This document shows positions 15,405 through 24,735 of a stretch of DNA of 64,000 nt, piece after piece. The stretch spans positions 29,256 to 93,255 of the forward strand of contig NZ_BJXA01000031.1 in assembly GCF_007990755.1 (NCBI RefSeq), read 5' to 3'. Numbering within the stretch: position 1 is the first letter of the stretch; each line of letters opens with the position of its first letter. Origin of the DNA: Nocardia ninae NBRC 108245 (lineage in GTDB: Bacteria > Actinomycetota > Actinomycetes > Mycobacteriales > Mycobacteriaceae). Under the pieces are notes generated by a model. It searched no databases and was not told the origin of the DNA. It was given only the letters and a program-made list of their open reading frames with translations. Position numbers and translations under genes: made by a program.

Positions 15405-16946
15405 CTACTTGATGAGCCCACCGTGGTGGTCGTGCACCTTCCCGCGTTGCGCGGCAGCAGCTTTCGGCGTCGTGCCGCCGGGCGGGTTGTCACTGAGCGC
15501 GAACGTCGCGACCGAGTAGGCGATCGCACCGGTGTTCACGGCCAACGCCTTGTCGTTGATATTGCTGGTCGTGTCACACGCTCCGTGGTAGCAGGCGTCG
15601 TAGGGCTTGCCCGCCTCACCACCGAACATCTGCTGCTCCTCGGGCGTCTTGATGCCCTCGGCCCCGGTGAACAGCCCGCCTGCGGGGATCCCCGCCGCGA
15701 TGAACGGCCCGTAGTCCGAACGCCCGTCGAGCGGCGTGCTGACGTGCGGCAGACGGAGGAAGTCGAAGTAGCGGGCAAAAGCCTTCTCGATCTCGGCGGA
15801 ACCGGCCGGACCCGCACTACCGTCGTAGATCTTGTACGCGAAGTTCGGCGAACCGATCATGTCGAAGTTGAGGTAGAGCCGGATCTTGTTGCGCTCCGCC
15901 TCGGGCAGGGTCGCCACGTAGTGCTCAGAGCCGAGCAAGCCCAACTCTTCGGCACCCCACCAGGCGAACCGCACCTTGTTCTTCGGCGGCAGCTGAGCCA
16001 TCCGCAGCGCGACCTCGAGCAGCCCGGCACTGCCGGACCCGTTGTCGTTGATGCCGGGACCCGCGAGCACGGAGTCGAGGTGCGCACCGGCCATCACGAC
16101 CTTGTCCGCGTTGCCCCGCTTGCTCTCTGCCAGCACGTTGTGGGTCTTGCGCATGGTGCTCTCGGTGTCGGTCTTCAGCCGGACGACCGTGTTCGCCGGG
16201 GAGGCGAGGTCCTGGCCGATGGCGAAGCTGACGCCGACCACCGGCACGGTGATGCCGGGTCCGCCGAGCGTTCCGGTGAAGGTGTCGGTGCGCCCGGGCT
16301 GCCCCTCGTTGAAGATGATCACGCCGGAAGCGCCTGCGGTCTGGGCGTTTCGGGCCTTGTCGGCGAAGGGGCAGGTGCCGCGCTGGATGAGTGCGATATT
16401 GCCCGCGGTGAAGCCGGCGAAGTCCTGGGCCTCGCAGCCGGAGGTCGAGCTCGGTTCCGGCGTGGGCGGCAGGGTCAGGTCGACGGCTTGCACCGTGGCG
16501 TTCGCGGTACCCGAGCCGGAATAGGTCAGGGTGGCGAAATCGCCGAGCTCACTGCTGCCGGGCGGGGTCGGCTTATAGGTTTTGGCCTCGGGGGAGACCT
16601 GTTCCATGGCCGCCGTCGACCGTTCCCGGAAGAACGGGAAGTCGAACTGCTGCGTTGTCACCTGGTAGCCGGCGCCGCGCAACTTCGCGGCGACGTAGTC
16701 GCGGGAAGCGTCGTAGCCGGGCGTGCCCGAGGCGCGGGTGCCGCCGTTGGCGGTGGCGAATTTCTGGAACTCCTGCAGGTGCCGTTTGATGTTCGGTGCC
16801 TGCATCGAGCTGGCCAATTGTTGCTCGGGCGGCGCGGCGGGTTCGGCGAATGCGGACCCGGCGAGTGCGAGCGAGAAAACGAGCGGCAGCGCGGCGGCTG
16901 CGGGGACTACGCGGCTTGCTCTGACGCGGCTGAAAATATGGGGCAT
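15405..16946 (-). CDS. Secreted M28 aminopeptidase with PA domain
   Basis: A 513-residue pre-protein. A Sec signal peptide (about 1-34, ending GSAFAEPA) precedes an N-terminal segment, a PA insert (GNIALIQRGTCPFADKARNA) and the M28 zinc peptidase core with metal ligands in AGAHLDSV, GINDNGSG, WWGAEELGLLGS (catalytic and ligand Glu), LNFDMIGSPN and CYHGACDT. It resembles the Streptomyces/mycobacterial (LpqL-like) aminopeptidases that remove N-terminal residues outside the membrane. No lipobox is seen. ATG 16946 has GGAGGAG at good spacing. It is a single-gene unit with a hairpin behind it. Confidence 0.9.
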   Translation of the reverse strand: MPHIFSRVRASRVVPAAAALPLVFSLALAGSAFAEPAAPPEQQLASSMQAPNIKRHLQEFQKFATANGGTRASGTPGYDASRDYVAAKLRGAGYQVTTQQFDFPFFRERSTAAMEQVSPEAKTYKPTPPGSSELGDFATLTYSGSGTANATVQAVDLTLPPTPEPSSTSGCEAQDFAGFTAGNIALIQRGTCPFADKARNAQTAGASGVIIFNEGQPGRTDTFTGTLGGPGITVPVVGVSFAIGQDLASPANTVVRLKTDTESTMRKTHNVLAESKRGNADKVVMAGAHLDSVLAGPGINDNGSGSAGLLEVALRMAQLPPKNKVRFAWWGAEELGLLGSEHYVATLPEAERNKIRLYLNFDMIGSPNFAYKIYDGSAGPAGSAEIEKAFARYFDFLRLPHVSTPLDGRSDYGPFIAAGIPAGGLFTGAEGIKTPEEQQMFGGEAGKPYDACYHGACDTTSNINDKALAVNTGAIAYSVATFALSDNPPGGTTPKAAAAQRGKVHDHHGGLIK

Positions 16947-17193
16947 GTCGGCTCCTCCAAAGGGACGGAAAAATCCCGATAGTCGGAAGTTAAACCGCTA
17001 CGCCGCTTCGGTGGTACCCCAGTTCAAGTGGGGAAAGCCATTGCCCCGGTTGGTTTTCTGCAACCGCTCGGCACAGTTCCGCATGCACGCCGACTGAGCA
17101 GTCGGCTACTTCACCTCGGCCGGTGTGTGCCGCCGGAATACGATGCAGGGAACTGCTCGGTACGCTTGATGAGATTGATTGCCACGCACGTTA

Positions 17194-18204
17194 TTACGGC
17201 AGTAGAACGCCTGATTCGGCGTCATATAAGAGGACGCGGTCAGGTTGCGGGATTACCCAACCCTCGGCCCCCACGGCCGGTTCTTCCGCTTCCGGCACGA
17301 TGACGGCAACGGTGAAATCGTCTGCCTGCACGGTAACCAGAGACGTCGCGCCGAGGTGTTCCACCGTGGATACGGTGCCGTGCAATACCCCTTCTCGGGG
17401 GGTAGTGGAGTAGGCCAGATATTCGGGCCGGGCTCCCCAGATGACCGACGAATCCAGCCCGACGAGCTCGCCGGGGATCAGGTTCATGGGGGTGGAGCCG
17501 ATGAAATTGGCGACGAAGGTATCGGCGGGGCGGCGGAAAACCTCCCGGGCGGTGCCGAGTTGGCGGATCTGCCCGTTCGACATCACCGCGATCCGGTCGG
17601 CCAGGGCCAGCGCCTCGGCCTGGTCGTGGGTGACGAATACCGTGGTCACGCCGAGCTCGTGTTGCAGCTTCTTCAAGAAGGTCCTGGCCTCCAAGCGCAG
17701 CCGAGCATCCAGATTGGACAGTGGCTCGTCGAACAGGAAAACCTTGGGGTGGCAGGCCATTGCCCGCGCCAGCGCCACCCGCTGCTGTTGCCCGCCGGAC
17801 AGCTCGGTCGGACGGCGCGCCATCAACCCGCCCAGTGACAGCTGATCCCCGGTCTCGTGTGCCTTCGCGGCCCGGGTACGGCGATCGGTGCCGCGGACCT
17901 TGAGCGGATAGGCGATGTTGTCGACCACCGTCATGTGCGGGAACAGCGCGTAATCCTGGAACACCATGGCCACGTCGCGTCGGCCGGGCGACAGCCGGGT
18001 GACGTCCTTCTCGCCGATCCGAACCTGCCCGCTGGTAGGGGTTTCCAGCCCGGCGATGGTGCGCAGCAGCGTCGTCTTGCCACACCCGGACGGACCGAGC
18101 AGTGCGAAGAACTCCCCGTCCTCGATGGTGAACGACAAGGCGTCGAGGGCCGTCACGTCGCCGGGGAAGACCTTGGTCAGGTCCGTCAGATCGATCTGCG
18201 CCAT
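17194..18204 (-). CDS. Carbohydrate ABC transporter ATP-binding protein
   Basis: A 336-residue MalK/UgpC-type ATPase: Walker A GPSGCGKTT, Q-loop FQDYALFPH, signature LSGGQQQRVALARA, Walker B VFLFDEPLSNLD, H-loop VFVTHDQAE and a C-terminal TOBE region (FIGSTPMNLIPGEL onward). Last gene of a four-gene importer operon; its ATG abuts the permease stop. In this class the ATPase energises uptake of oligosaccharides or glycerol phosphodiesters. Confidence 0.93.
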   Translation of the reverse strand: MAQIDLTDLTKVFPGDVTALDALSFTIEDGEFFALLGPSGCGKTTLLRTIAGLETPTSGQVRIGEKDVTRLSPGRRDVAMVFQDYALFPHMTVVDNIAYPLKVRGTDRRTRAAKAHETGDQLSLGGLMARRPTELSGGQQQRVALARAMACHPKVFLFDEPLSNLDARLRLEARTFLKKLQHELGVTTVFVTHDQAEALALADRIAVMSNGQIRQLGTAREVFRRPADTFVANFIGSTPMNLIPGELVGLDSSVIWGARPEYLAYSTTPREGVLHGTVSTVEHLGATSLVTVQADDFTVAVIVPEAEEPAVGAEGWVIPQPDRVLLYDAESGVLLP

Positions 18205-19029
18205 CTAGGACTTGATCCCTCCGTGGAGCCGGAAGCCGTAGCGCCGGTTGACGAACAGGTACATCAGCACGACCGGAATCGAGTACAGCAGCGAGAATGC
18301 CGAGATCGGCCCCAGCTGTGCCCCGCCGCCCTCGTCGTAGAAGGTGCGTACCAGCACCGCGGCCGGTTGCTTTTCCTGGTCGCGCAGCAGCAGGAACGGC
18401 ACCAGGTAGCTGCCCCACACATTCACCACGGTCCACACCGCGATGGTGGCCAGCCCCGGCCGGGCGACCGGCACCACGATGTCGCGCAGGATGCGCAACG
18501 GCCCCGCCCCGAACACCCGCGCCGACTCCTCGTAGGACTTGGGCACCGAGTCCATGAAGTCCTTCAGGATAAAGATCGCCGCGGGCAGCAACCCGCCGGA
18601 CAGCACCAGCACCACACCCAATTGCCGGTCCAGCAGACCCATCTTCCAGATCATCAGGAAGATCGGCACCATCGCCGCGGTGCCGGTGACCACGCTGGAC
18701 AGCAACAGCAGCAGGTACAGCAGCGCATCACGGCCGGGAATCCGGACCCGCGACAGCGCGTATGACGCCAGCGCCGCGCCGCCGACCACCAGCACCATGC
18801 TGGCGACGGACAGCAGTATCGAGTTCCAGAGCGAACCCATGGTCAGGTCGTTCTCGAACAGCGCCGAAAAGTGTTCGAGCGTCGGCCTTTCCGGTATCCG
18901 CGGTGCATACCCGGGGTTGGCGTCGAAGGGCGCCGAGGCGAGCCACAGCATCGGCAGCGCGAAGAACCCGGTCAGCACCGCGACGAACGTATAGAACCCG
19001 ATGCGCGAGATCATCTGCCGTGGACTCAT
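18205..19029 (-). CDS. Carbohydrate ABC transporter permease (MalG-like)
   Basis: A 274-residue inner-membrane protein with six predicted hydrophobic spans and the EAA loop (SYEESARVFGAGPLRILRDIVVPVARPGL) that docks on the ATPase. The long extracytoplasmic stretch after the first span (NPGYAPRIPERPTLEHF) fits the MalG class. ATG at 19029. It shares the operon with the second permease and the binding protein. Confidence 0.9.
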   Translation of the reverse strand: MSPRQMISRIGFYTFVAVLTGFFALPMLWLASAPFDANPGYAPRIPERPTLEHFSALFENDLTMGSLWNSILLSVASMVLVVGGAALASYALSRVRIPGRDALLYLLLLLSSVVTGTAAMVPIFLMIWKMGLLDRQLGVVLVLSGGLLPAAIFILKDFMDSVPKSYEESARVFGAGPLRILRDIVVPVARPGLATIAVWTVVNVWGSYLVPFLLLRDQEKQPAAVLVRTFYDEGGGAQLGPISAFSLLYSIPVVLMYLFVNRRYGFRLHGGIKS

Positions 19030-19075
19030 GCTCGCCTCCCCTCAGATATCCGGTGCAGCAACGTGATCGGGGCGC

Positions 19076-20008
19076 TCACGACGTTCGCCGTCGCAGCAGC
19101 CGCAGATAGAACAGCGCGAGCACCAGGTTGATCAGCAGCATCAACACCGACGCGGCGGCGCCGTAGCCCAACGCCCCGTCGTCGATTCCCTGCCGGTACA
19201 GGAAGATCGGCAACGTCTCGCTGCGATGGTTCGGCTCACCCCGCGTCAACAGGTACGGCGTGAAGTCGTTGAAGGTCCACAAGCTGATGAGCAGGGTGTT
19301 GGTCAGGATGTGCCCGCGCATGCTCGGAAAAACCACGTCCCGCAACGTTTGTGGCCCGGACGACCCGGCCAGCCGTGCGGTCTCCAAATGTGACGGCGGC
19401 ACGGTGGACAGCGCCGCGGAATACAGCAGCATCGAGAAAGCGGTGCCGCGCCAGATGTTGAACACGATGATGACGGCCAGCGGTTGTTGGATCATCCAGG
19501 CGTATCCGGGACTGTTCAGCAGCCGGTTGGCGCTGCCCTCATCGCGATCCAGCATGGCGATCCAGAGCACCGCGACCACACTGGCCGGCAGGATCCAGGC
19601 CAGCAGCACCAGGCTTTCCACCAGCGTGCGCACCCAGCGGGCGGCCTTGCGCATCGACCAGGCCAGCGTGAAACCGAGGACGTTCTGCCCGACGATGGCA
19701 GAGCCGAAGACGAACAGCAACGTGATCCAGACGCTGTTCCCGAACAGCGGATCCCGCAGTGCCTTCGCGTAATTGTCCAGTCCCACAAAGGAAACGTCCA
19801 CCGAGGTGCGCCCGGACACGGTGAGGTCGGTGAGCCCGATCCACAGCAGCCACAGCGCCGGGAACACCAGGAACGCCGCGATCAGCAAGAGCGCCGGGGT
19901 GACGAACGCGCTCGCCTTCCAGCGCCCCAATCCGGCCACGTCGGTGTCGGGCCCGCCCTGCCCGACCTTCGCGATAGCGGCGGGGCCCGGGGTCGTGGGG
20001 TCAGTCAC
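19076..20008 (-). CDS. Carbohydrate ABC transporter permease (MalF-like)
   Basis: A 310-residue permease with spans from LLLIAAFLVFPALWLLWIG onward and an EAA-like loop (HLETARLAGSSGPQTLRDVVFPSMR). GTG 20008 was chosen since it overlaps the upstream stop by 8 bases and removes a non-homologous basic N-terminal extension. It pairs with the MalG-like subunit to form the channel. Confidence 0.88.
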   Translation of the reverse strand: MTDPTTPGPAAIAKVGQGGPDTDVAGLGRWKASAFVTPALLLIAAFLVFPALWLLWIGLTDLTVSGRTSVDVSFVGLDNYAKALRDPLFGNSVWITLLFVFGSAIVGQNVLGFTLAWSMRKAARWVRTLVESLVLLAWILPASVVAVLWIAMLDRDEGSANRLLNSPGYAWMIQQPLAVIIVFNIWRGTAFSMLLYSAALSTVPPSHLETARLAGSSGPQTLRDVVFPSMRGHILTNTLLISLWTFNDFTPYLLTRGEPNHRSETLPIFLYRQGIDDGALGYGAAASVLMLLINLVLALFYLRLLRRRTS

Positions 20009-21389
20009 CGGCCACCTTTTCCTTGCCGCCGACCGCCTCCTCCACGGCTTTGCCGTATGCCGCAGCGGCATCCGCGGTGCCGGTGCCCGTGACCACGTCC
20101 AGCGTCGCCTGCTGCAACGCCTTGGACACCTTGGTGTACTCCGGTAGCGCGGGCCGCAACGAGGTGATCGGCAGCACCTGCTCGGACACGAAGGTCAGCA
20201 TCGGATCACCGCCCAGCGCTTCGGCATTCACGTCTTGGCGCGCGGTGATCCGTGGCCCGCCACCGGCGAGCAGTCCCTTGAACGCCTCCGGCGAGTTCAT
20301 GAATTGCAGGAGCTCCCAAGCCAATCCGACGTTCTTGCTCTTCGGATTGATCACGCGTCCGCCACCGCCGGACATGCTCACGAAGTCTTGCTGGCGCACC
20401 CCAGCACCGGGCGTAGCGGCCGGGATTCTCGCCCATCCCACCTGGGTGTCGCGCTCGGCCATCGGGAAGCTGCCCCCGGTCGGGTTCAGCACGCCGCGCC
20501 AGAAGTAGTCGCCCTCCAACAGGATGCCCACCTGTCCTTTGGCGAACTTCTCGAAGCTTTTCTCCCGGCCCTTGGCGTCCTGCTGCAACTCCGCATCGCC
20601 CAGCCGCTCGCTGTACACCGTGCGGTAGAAGTCCAGCACCCTGCGGAATTTCGCGGTGTTCCCGACCCACTTGCCGCCCTCGAACAACGTGCTGCCCGTG
20701 CCCGCCAGCAACGGCAGCACGCCCTGGGTGGTCGTCGCCTCACCGAAGCTGGTGCCCGCATTCAGTTGCACCGGAGTGACGCCGGGGACTGTTTTCAACT
20801 TCCGGCCTGCCTCCAGCACCTGGTCCCAGCTGGTCGGCTGCCAGTCCGCCGGTAAACCCGCCTGCGCGAACAGCTTTCGGTTGAAGAACAACACCCGGCC
20901 ATCGGTCTCCTGCGGTATGCCGTATTGCACGCCGTTGTAGGACGTCAACTGCCGCACCGTTTCCGGCATGTGCTGCCAGCCGTCCCACGCCTGGACTTTA
21001 TCCGCGCCGACCAGCTCGTCCAGCGGCCTGATCTGCTCGCCCTCGGCGAACTCGCCGACCCAGATCCCATCCAGTGACACCACGTCGGCGCCGGTACCGG
21101 TCTTCAGGTCCTTGGCGATCCGGCTTTTGTAATCCTCGTCCGGCACGCCGGTCGCCTGGAATTTCACCTTGACGGTGACGCCCTTGGCCTTTTGCTGCTC
21201 CACGAAATTCGGGATGACCCAGTCTTCGATCCATTTCGCCTCGGCCGCGTTCTTCCCGCCCGCCGAGTTGATGGCGTTCGCGGTGATCGTCAGCGACTGC
21301 CCGTCGCCGTCGTCCCCGCAACCCGCCGTCCCCATCAAGAGCGCGCTTGCGCTCACCACCGCCGCGAACACCCGCCAGTTCGATGCCAT
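20001..21389 (-). CDS. Sugar-binding lipoprotein (ABC importer)
   Basis: 462 residues with an N-terminal lipoprotein signal (lipobox LMGTAGC, Cys24), then a periplasmic-binding-type solute-binding domain of the extracellular family 1 class (DVVSLDGIWVGEFAEG, YGIPQETDGRVLFFNRKLF). It should capture the substrate outside the membrane and deliver it to the two permeases. Its divergent neighbour is a GH38 alpha-mannosidase, so a mannose-containing glycan or glycoside is the likeliest cargo; this is inference from context. Confidence 0.9.
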   Translation of the reverse strand: MASNWRVFAAVVSASALLMGTAGCGDDGDGQSLTITANAINSAGGKNAAEAKWIEDWVIPNFVEQQKAKGVTVKVKFQATGVPDEDYKSRIAKDLKTGTGADVVSLDGIWVGEFAEGEQIRPLDELVGADKVQAWDGWQHMPETVRQLTSYNGVQYGIPQETDGRVLFFNRKLFAQAGLPADWQPTSWDQVLEAGRKLKTVPGVTPVQLNAGTSFGEATTTQGVLPLLAGTGSTLFEGGKWVGNTAKFRRVLDFYRTVYSERLGDAELQQDAKGREKSFEKFAKGQVGILLEGDYFWRGVLNPTGGSFPMAERDTQVGWARIPAATPGAGVRQQDFVSMSGGGGRVINPKSKNVGLAWELLQFMNSPEAFKGLLAGGGPRITARQDVNAEALGGDPMLTFVSEQVLPITSLRPALPEYTKVSKALQQATLDVVTGTGTADAAAAYGKAVEEAVGGKEKVAGD

Positions 21390-21470
21390 GGGGTCCTCCT
21401 GAAAGGCAAATCCATCCTCACTCCGACGTTGTCACAAGACGCAGCCCACCGACGCGCATTCATGGAATAG

Positions 21471-21487
21471 GCCCCAATATTCGGGGC
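21471..21487. promoter_or_regulatory. Short dyad in the importer/mannosidase divergent promoter
   Basis: GCCCC-AATATTC-GGGGC with an AATATT core sits about midway between the two divergent starts (21389 and 21594). It could be the operator of a sugar-responsive repressor; no regulator gene is adjacent. Confidence 0.35.
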
Positions 21488-21593
21488 ACGGCGGACCGGC
21501 CCGAGCCGCCGATTGCGCCGGAGAATGCACCGCGCTGTGGAGAATGGGAGTTGTGTGTTGATCACGTTCCCCGATCCGATCGGAGCCACCGCT

Positions 21594-24500
21594 ATGCACG
21601 ATGACCGTCGGTTGATCGAGGACCGCCTCGGGCGGGTGCTGATGGAACGGATCATGCCTGCGGTCTATCCGGAGTCGGTGCCGCTGACCGCGTCCATCTG
21701 GGTGGCGCCGGACGAGCCGGTGCCGGTCGCCGAGGGCTTGGCCGCGCCACGGACGCCGATCCAGTCCGGTGCGCCGTGGGGTGCGCCGTGGGGGACCAGC
21801 TGGCTCACCGTCGAGGGGACGGTGCCTGCCGAGTGGGCGGGCAAGACCGTCGAGGCGATCATCGACCTCGGTTTCGACCGGAACATGACGGGCTTCCAGT
21901 GCGAAGGGCTGGTCTATCGGTCGGACGGATCACCGGTCAAGGGCTTGCACCCGCGCAACCAGTGGGTGCGGGTGGCTTCCCCCGCGGTCGGCGGCGAGCA
22001 GGTGCTGCTGCACGTCGAAGCGGCGTCCAACCCGATCATTCCCTTCTTCGCGCCGAACGCCCTCGGCGACAAGCTCACCGCAGGCACGGAACCGCAATAC
22101 CGGCTCGGCCGAATGGATCTCGCGGTTCTCGACGAAGAAGTCTGGAACCTGGTACTGGATCTGGAGGTGCTCGGTGAGCTGATGCACGAGATGCCGGAGG
22201 ACCCCGCGCGCCGCTTCACCATCGTCCGGGCGATCGAGCGGGCGCTCGACGCCGTCGACTTGCAGAACGTGAACGCCACCGCGGCCGCCGCACGGGCCTG
22301 CCTGGCCGATGTGCTTGCCGCACCGGCGATCCCGTCCGCGCACCTGATCTCCGCCGTCGGGCACGCGCACATCGACTCGGCGTGGCTGTGGCCGCTGCGC
22401 GAGACGGTGCGCAAGGTCGCGCGCACCACCGCGAACATGACCGCGCTGCTGGCCGACGAACCGGAGTTCGTCTTCACGATGTCCCAAGCCGCGCAATACG
22501 ACTTCATCAAGCAGCACCGGCCCGAGGTCTACGCGAAGGTGAAAGAGGCGGTGGCAGCCGGGAGATTCGTGCCGACCGGCGGCATGTGGGTGGAGGCCGA
22601 CACGAATATGCCCGGCTCCGAGGCGATGGCGCGGCAGTTCGTGCACGGCAAGCGGTTCTTCCTGGAGGAGTTCGGCGTCGACAACCAGGAGGTGTGGCTA
22701 CCCGACACGTTCGGATTCGCCGCGGGGCTGCCGCAGATCATCAAGGCGGCGGGCGCCAAATGGCTGCTGACACAGAAGATCTCCTGGAGCCAGATCAACA
22801 AGTTCCCGCACCACACGTTCCTGTGGGAGGGGGTCGACGGCACCCGGATCTTCACGCACTTTCCGCCGGTCGACACCTACAACTGCACCATGCACGGCCG
22901 CGAGATCGCGCACGCCGCCCGCAATTTCAAGGACAAGGGGCGTGCGTCGAGGTCGTTGGCGCCGACCGGCTGGGGTGACGGCGGCGGCGGGACGACGCGG
23001 GAGATGGTCGCGAAGGCCGCGCGGATGAAGAACCTCGAAGGCTCGCCGAAGGTATTCTGGGACAAGCCCGCCGAGTTCTTCGCCAAAGCCGAGGCCGAGT
23101 ATCAGAACCCGCCCGTCTGGGTGGGGGAGCTGTATCTGGAGTTGCACCGCGGCACGCTGACCAGTCAGTCGAAGACCAAGCAGGGTAACCGGCGCAGCGA
23201 GCATCTGCTGCGCGAAGCCGAGCTCTGGGCCGCGACGGCGACGGTGCGCAAGAACGTCGAGTATCCGTACGCGGCGCTGGACCGGCTCTGGAAGACCGTG
23301 CTGCTGCACCAGTTCCATGACATCCTGCCCGGCTCGTCGATCGCGTGGGTGCACCGCGAGGCGGAGCAGACCTATGCGGTGGTGGCCGAGGAGTTGGCCG
23401 AGCTCATCGAGCGGGCCAAGTGGGTGCTCGGCGGTGAGCAGGTGGGGCCGAATGCCTTCAATCCGGCGCCGCACGTGTGGCGCTCGATTCCGGCCGGTGC
23501 GGCGGGACCGGTGGCGGCGGCTCGTCCGTGCGCGGTGACCGAGCGCATGGGTGGCGGGTTCGTGCTCGACAACGGGCTTTTGCAGGTCGAGGTGGATGCG
23601 CGCGGCCTAGTCGTGTCGGTGTTCGACGTCGAGCATCTGCGCGAGACCCTGCCGCCGGGTTCGGTCGCGAATCTGCTGCAGTTGCATCCGGATCTGCCGA
23701 ACTCCTGGGATGCCTGGGATGTCGATATCTTCTACCGCAACCGGGTCACCGATCTCGCCGACGCGGACTTCGTTGTGGCAGAGCCGGATTCGGGCGTGGT
23801 GCGAATTGGCCGGTCGTTCGGCTCCTCCACCGTCGAACAAACTCTGACACTGCACGAGTGGGTGTTGGAGATCGAGACCAGCGTCGACTGGCACGAGACC
23901 GAGAAGTTCCTCAAACTGGCCTTCCCCCTGGACATCCACGCCGACCGCTACGCCTCGGAGACCCAGTTCGGGCACCTGTTCCGGCCCACGCACACCAACA
24001 CCAGCTGGGAGTACGCGAAGTTCGAGGCCTGCGCCCATCGGTTCGTCCACTTCGCCGAGCCCGGGTGGGGCGTGGCGCTCGTCAACGACGCCACCTACGG
24101 TCACGACGTCACCCGCACGGTGCGGGCCGACGGCGGGACGACGACAACGGTGCGCGCCTCGCTGCTGCGCGCACCGCGATTCCCGGATCCGCAGACCGAC
24201 CACGGGGTACATCGCTTCCGGCATGCGCTGCTTCCCGGTGCCGCAATCGGGGACGCGGTGAATGCGGGCTACCGCGTCAACCTCACGCCGCCGACGCCGG
24301 GTGTCGCCGAAGCCGTCGAGCCGCTGTTCGTCATCGACAACGACGCCGTGGTGACCAGCGCGGTCAAACTGGCCGACGACGGCAGTGGCGATGTCGTGCT
24401 GCGCGTCTACGAAGCACAGGGCGGCCGCGCCTCGGCCTTGGTGACTCCCGGGTTCGACGCCGCCGGATTCCAGGTGTGCGATCTGCTGGAACGGCCACTG

Positions 24501-24605
24501 CCTGCGGACACCTCCGCAAGCCCGGAGGAAGTGGGAGTCCGGCTGCGGCTGCGGCCTTTCCAACTCGTCACGCTCCGATTCGTCCGTTCGGTCACCGCCG
24601 AATAG
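21594..24605 (+). CDS. GH38 alpha-mannosidase
   Basis: A 1003-residue enzyme. The N-terminal beta domain (about 1-245) is followed by the GH38 catalytic domain with zinc ligands in GHAHIDSAWLWPLRETVRK and the nucleophile Asp in WLPDTFGFAAGLPQI, plus LLHQFHDILPGSSI (metal His). Beta-sandwich domains follow to the end (FGHLFRPTHTNTSWEYAKF). It hydrolyses terminal alpha-mannosyl residues with retention. No leader peptide: cytoplasmic, so it would act on imported or recycled mannosides. ATG 21594 follows GGAG; upstream codons extend into the promoter. Confidence 0.93.
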   Translation: MHDDRRLIEDRLGRVLMERIMPAVYPESVPLTASIWVAPDEPVPVAEGLAAPRTPIQSGAPWGAPWGTSWLTVEGTVPAEWAGKTVEAIIDLGFDRNMTGFQCEGLVYRSDGSPVKGLHPRNQWVRVASPAVGGEQVLLHVEAASNPIIPFFAPNALGDKLTAGTEPQYRLGRMDLAVLDEEVWNLVLDLEVLGELMHEMPEDPARRFTIVRAIERALDAVDLQNVNATAAAARACLADVLAAPAIPSAHLISAVGHAHIDSAWLWPLRETVRKVARTTANMTALLADEPEFVFTMSQAAQYDFIKQHRPEVYAKVKEAVAAGRFVPTGGMWVEADTNMPGSEAMARQFVHGKRFFLEEFGVDNQEVWLPDTFGFAAGLPQIIKAAGAKWLLTQKISWSQINKFPHHTFLWEGVDGTRIFTHFPPVDTYNCTMHGREIAHAARNFKDKGRASRSLAPTGWGDGGGGTTREMVAKAARMKNLEGSPKVFWDKPAEFFAKAEAEYQNPPVWVGELYLELHRGTLTSQSKTKQGNRRSEHLLREAELWAATATVRKNVEYPYAALDRLWKTVLLHQFHDILPGSSIAWVHREAEQTYAVVAEELAELIERAKWVLGGEQVGPNAFNPAPHVWRSIPAGAAGPVAAARPCAVTERMGGGFVLDNGLLQVEVDARGLVVSVFDVEHLRETLPPGSVANLLQLHPDLPNSWDAWDVDIFYRNRVTDLADADFVVAEPDSGVVRIGRSFGSSTVEQTLTLHEWVLEIETSVDWHETEKFLKLAFPLDIHADRYASETQFGHLFRPTHTNTSWEYAKFEACAHRFVHFAEPGWGVALVNDATYGHDVTRTVRADGGTTTTVRASLLRAPRFPDPQTDHGVHRFRHALLPGAAIGDAVNAGYRVNLTPPTPGVAEAVEPLFVIDNDAVVTSAVKLADDGSGDVVLRVYEAQGGRASALVTPGFDAAGFQVCDLLERPLPADTSASPEEVGVRLRLRPFQLVTLRFVRSVTAE

Positions 24606-24735
24606 CCTGCGGTAACGGCGCATTCGAGAGAGACTCGGTGCCAGCAGGCGCAGCGTCGAGATCATCGGCGTTCGTGACCCCTCGGCGCTACCGGCCGAGC
24701 CGGTCCTGCGCCGGGTTAGCGAAAGGACTTCAACC

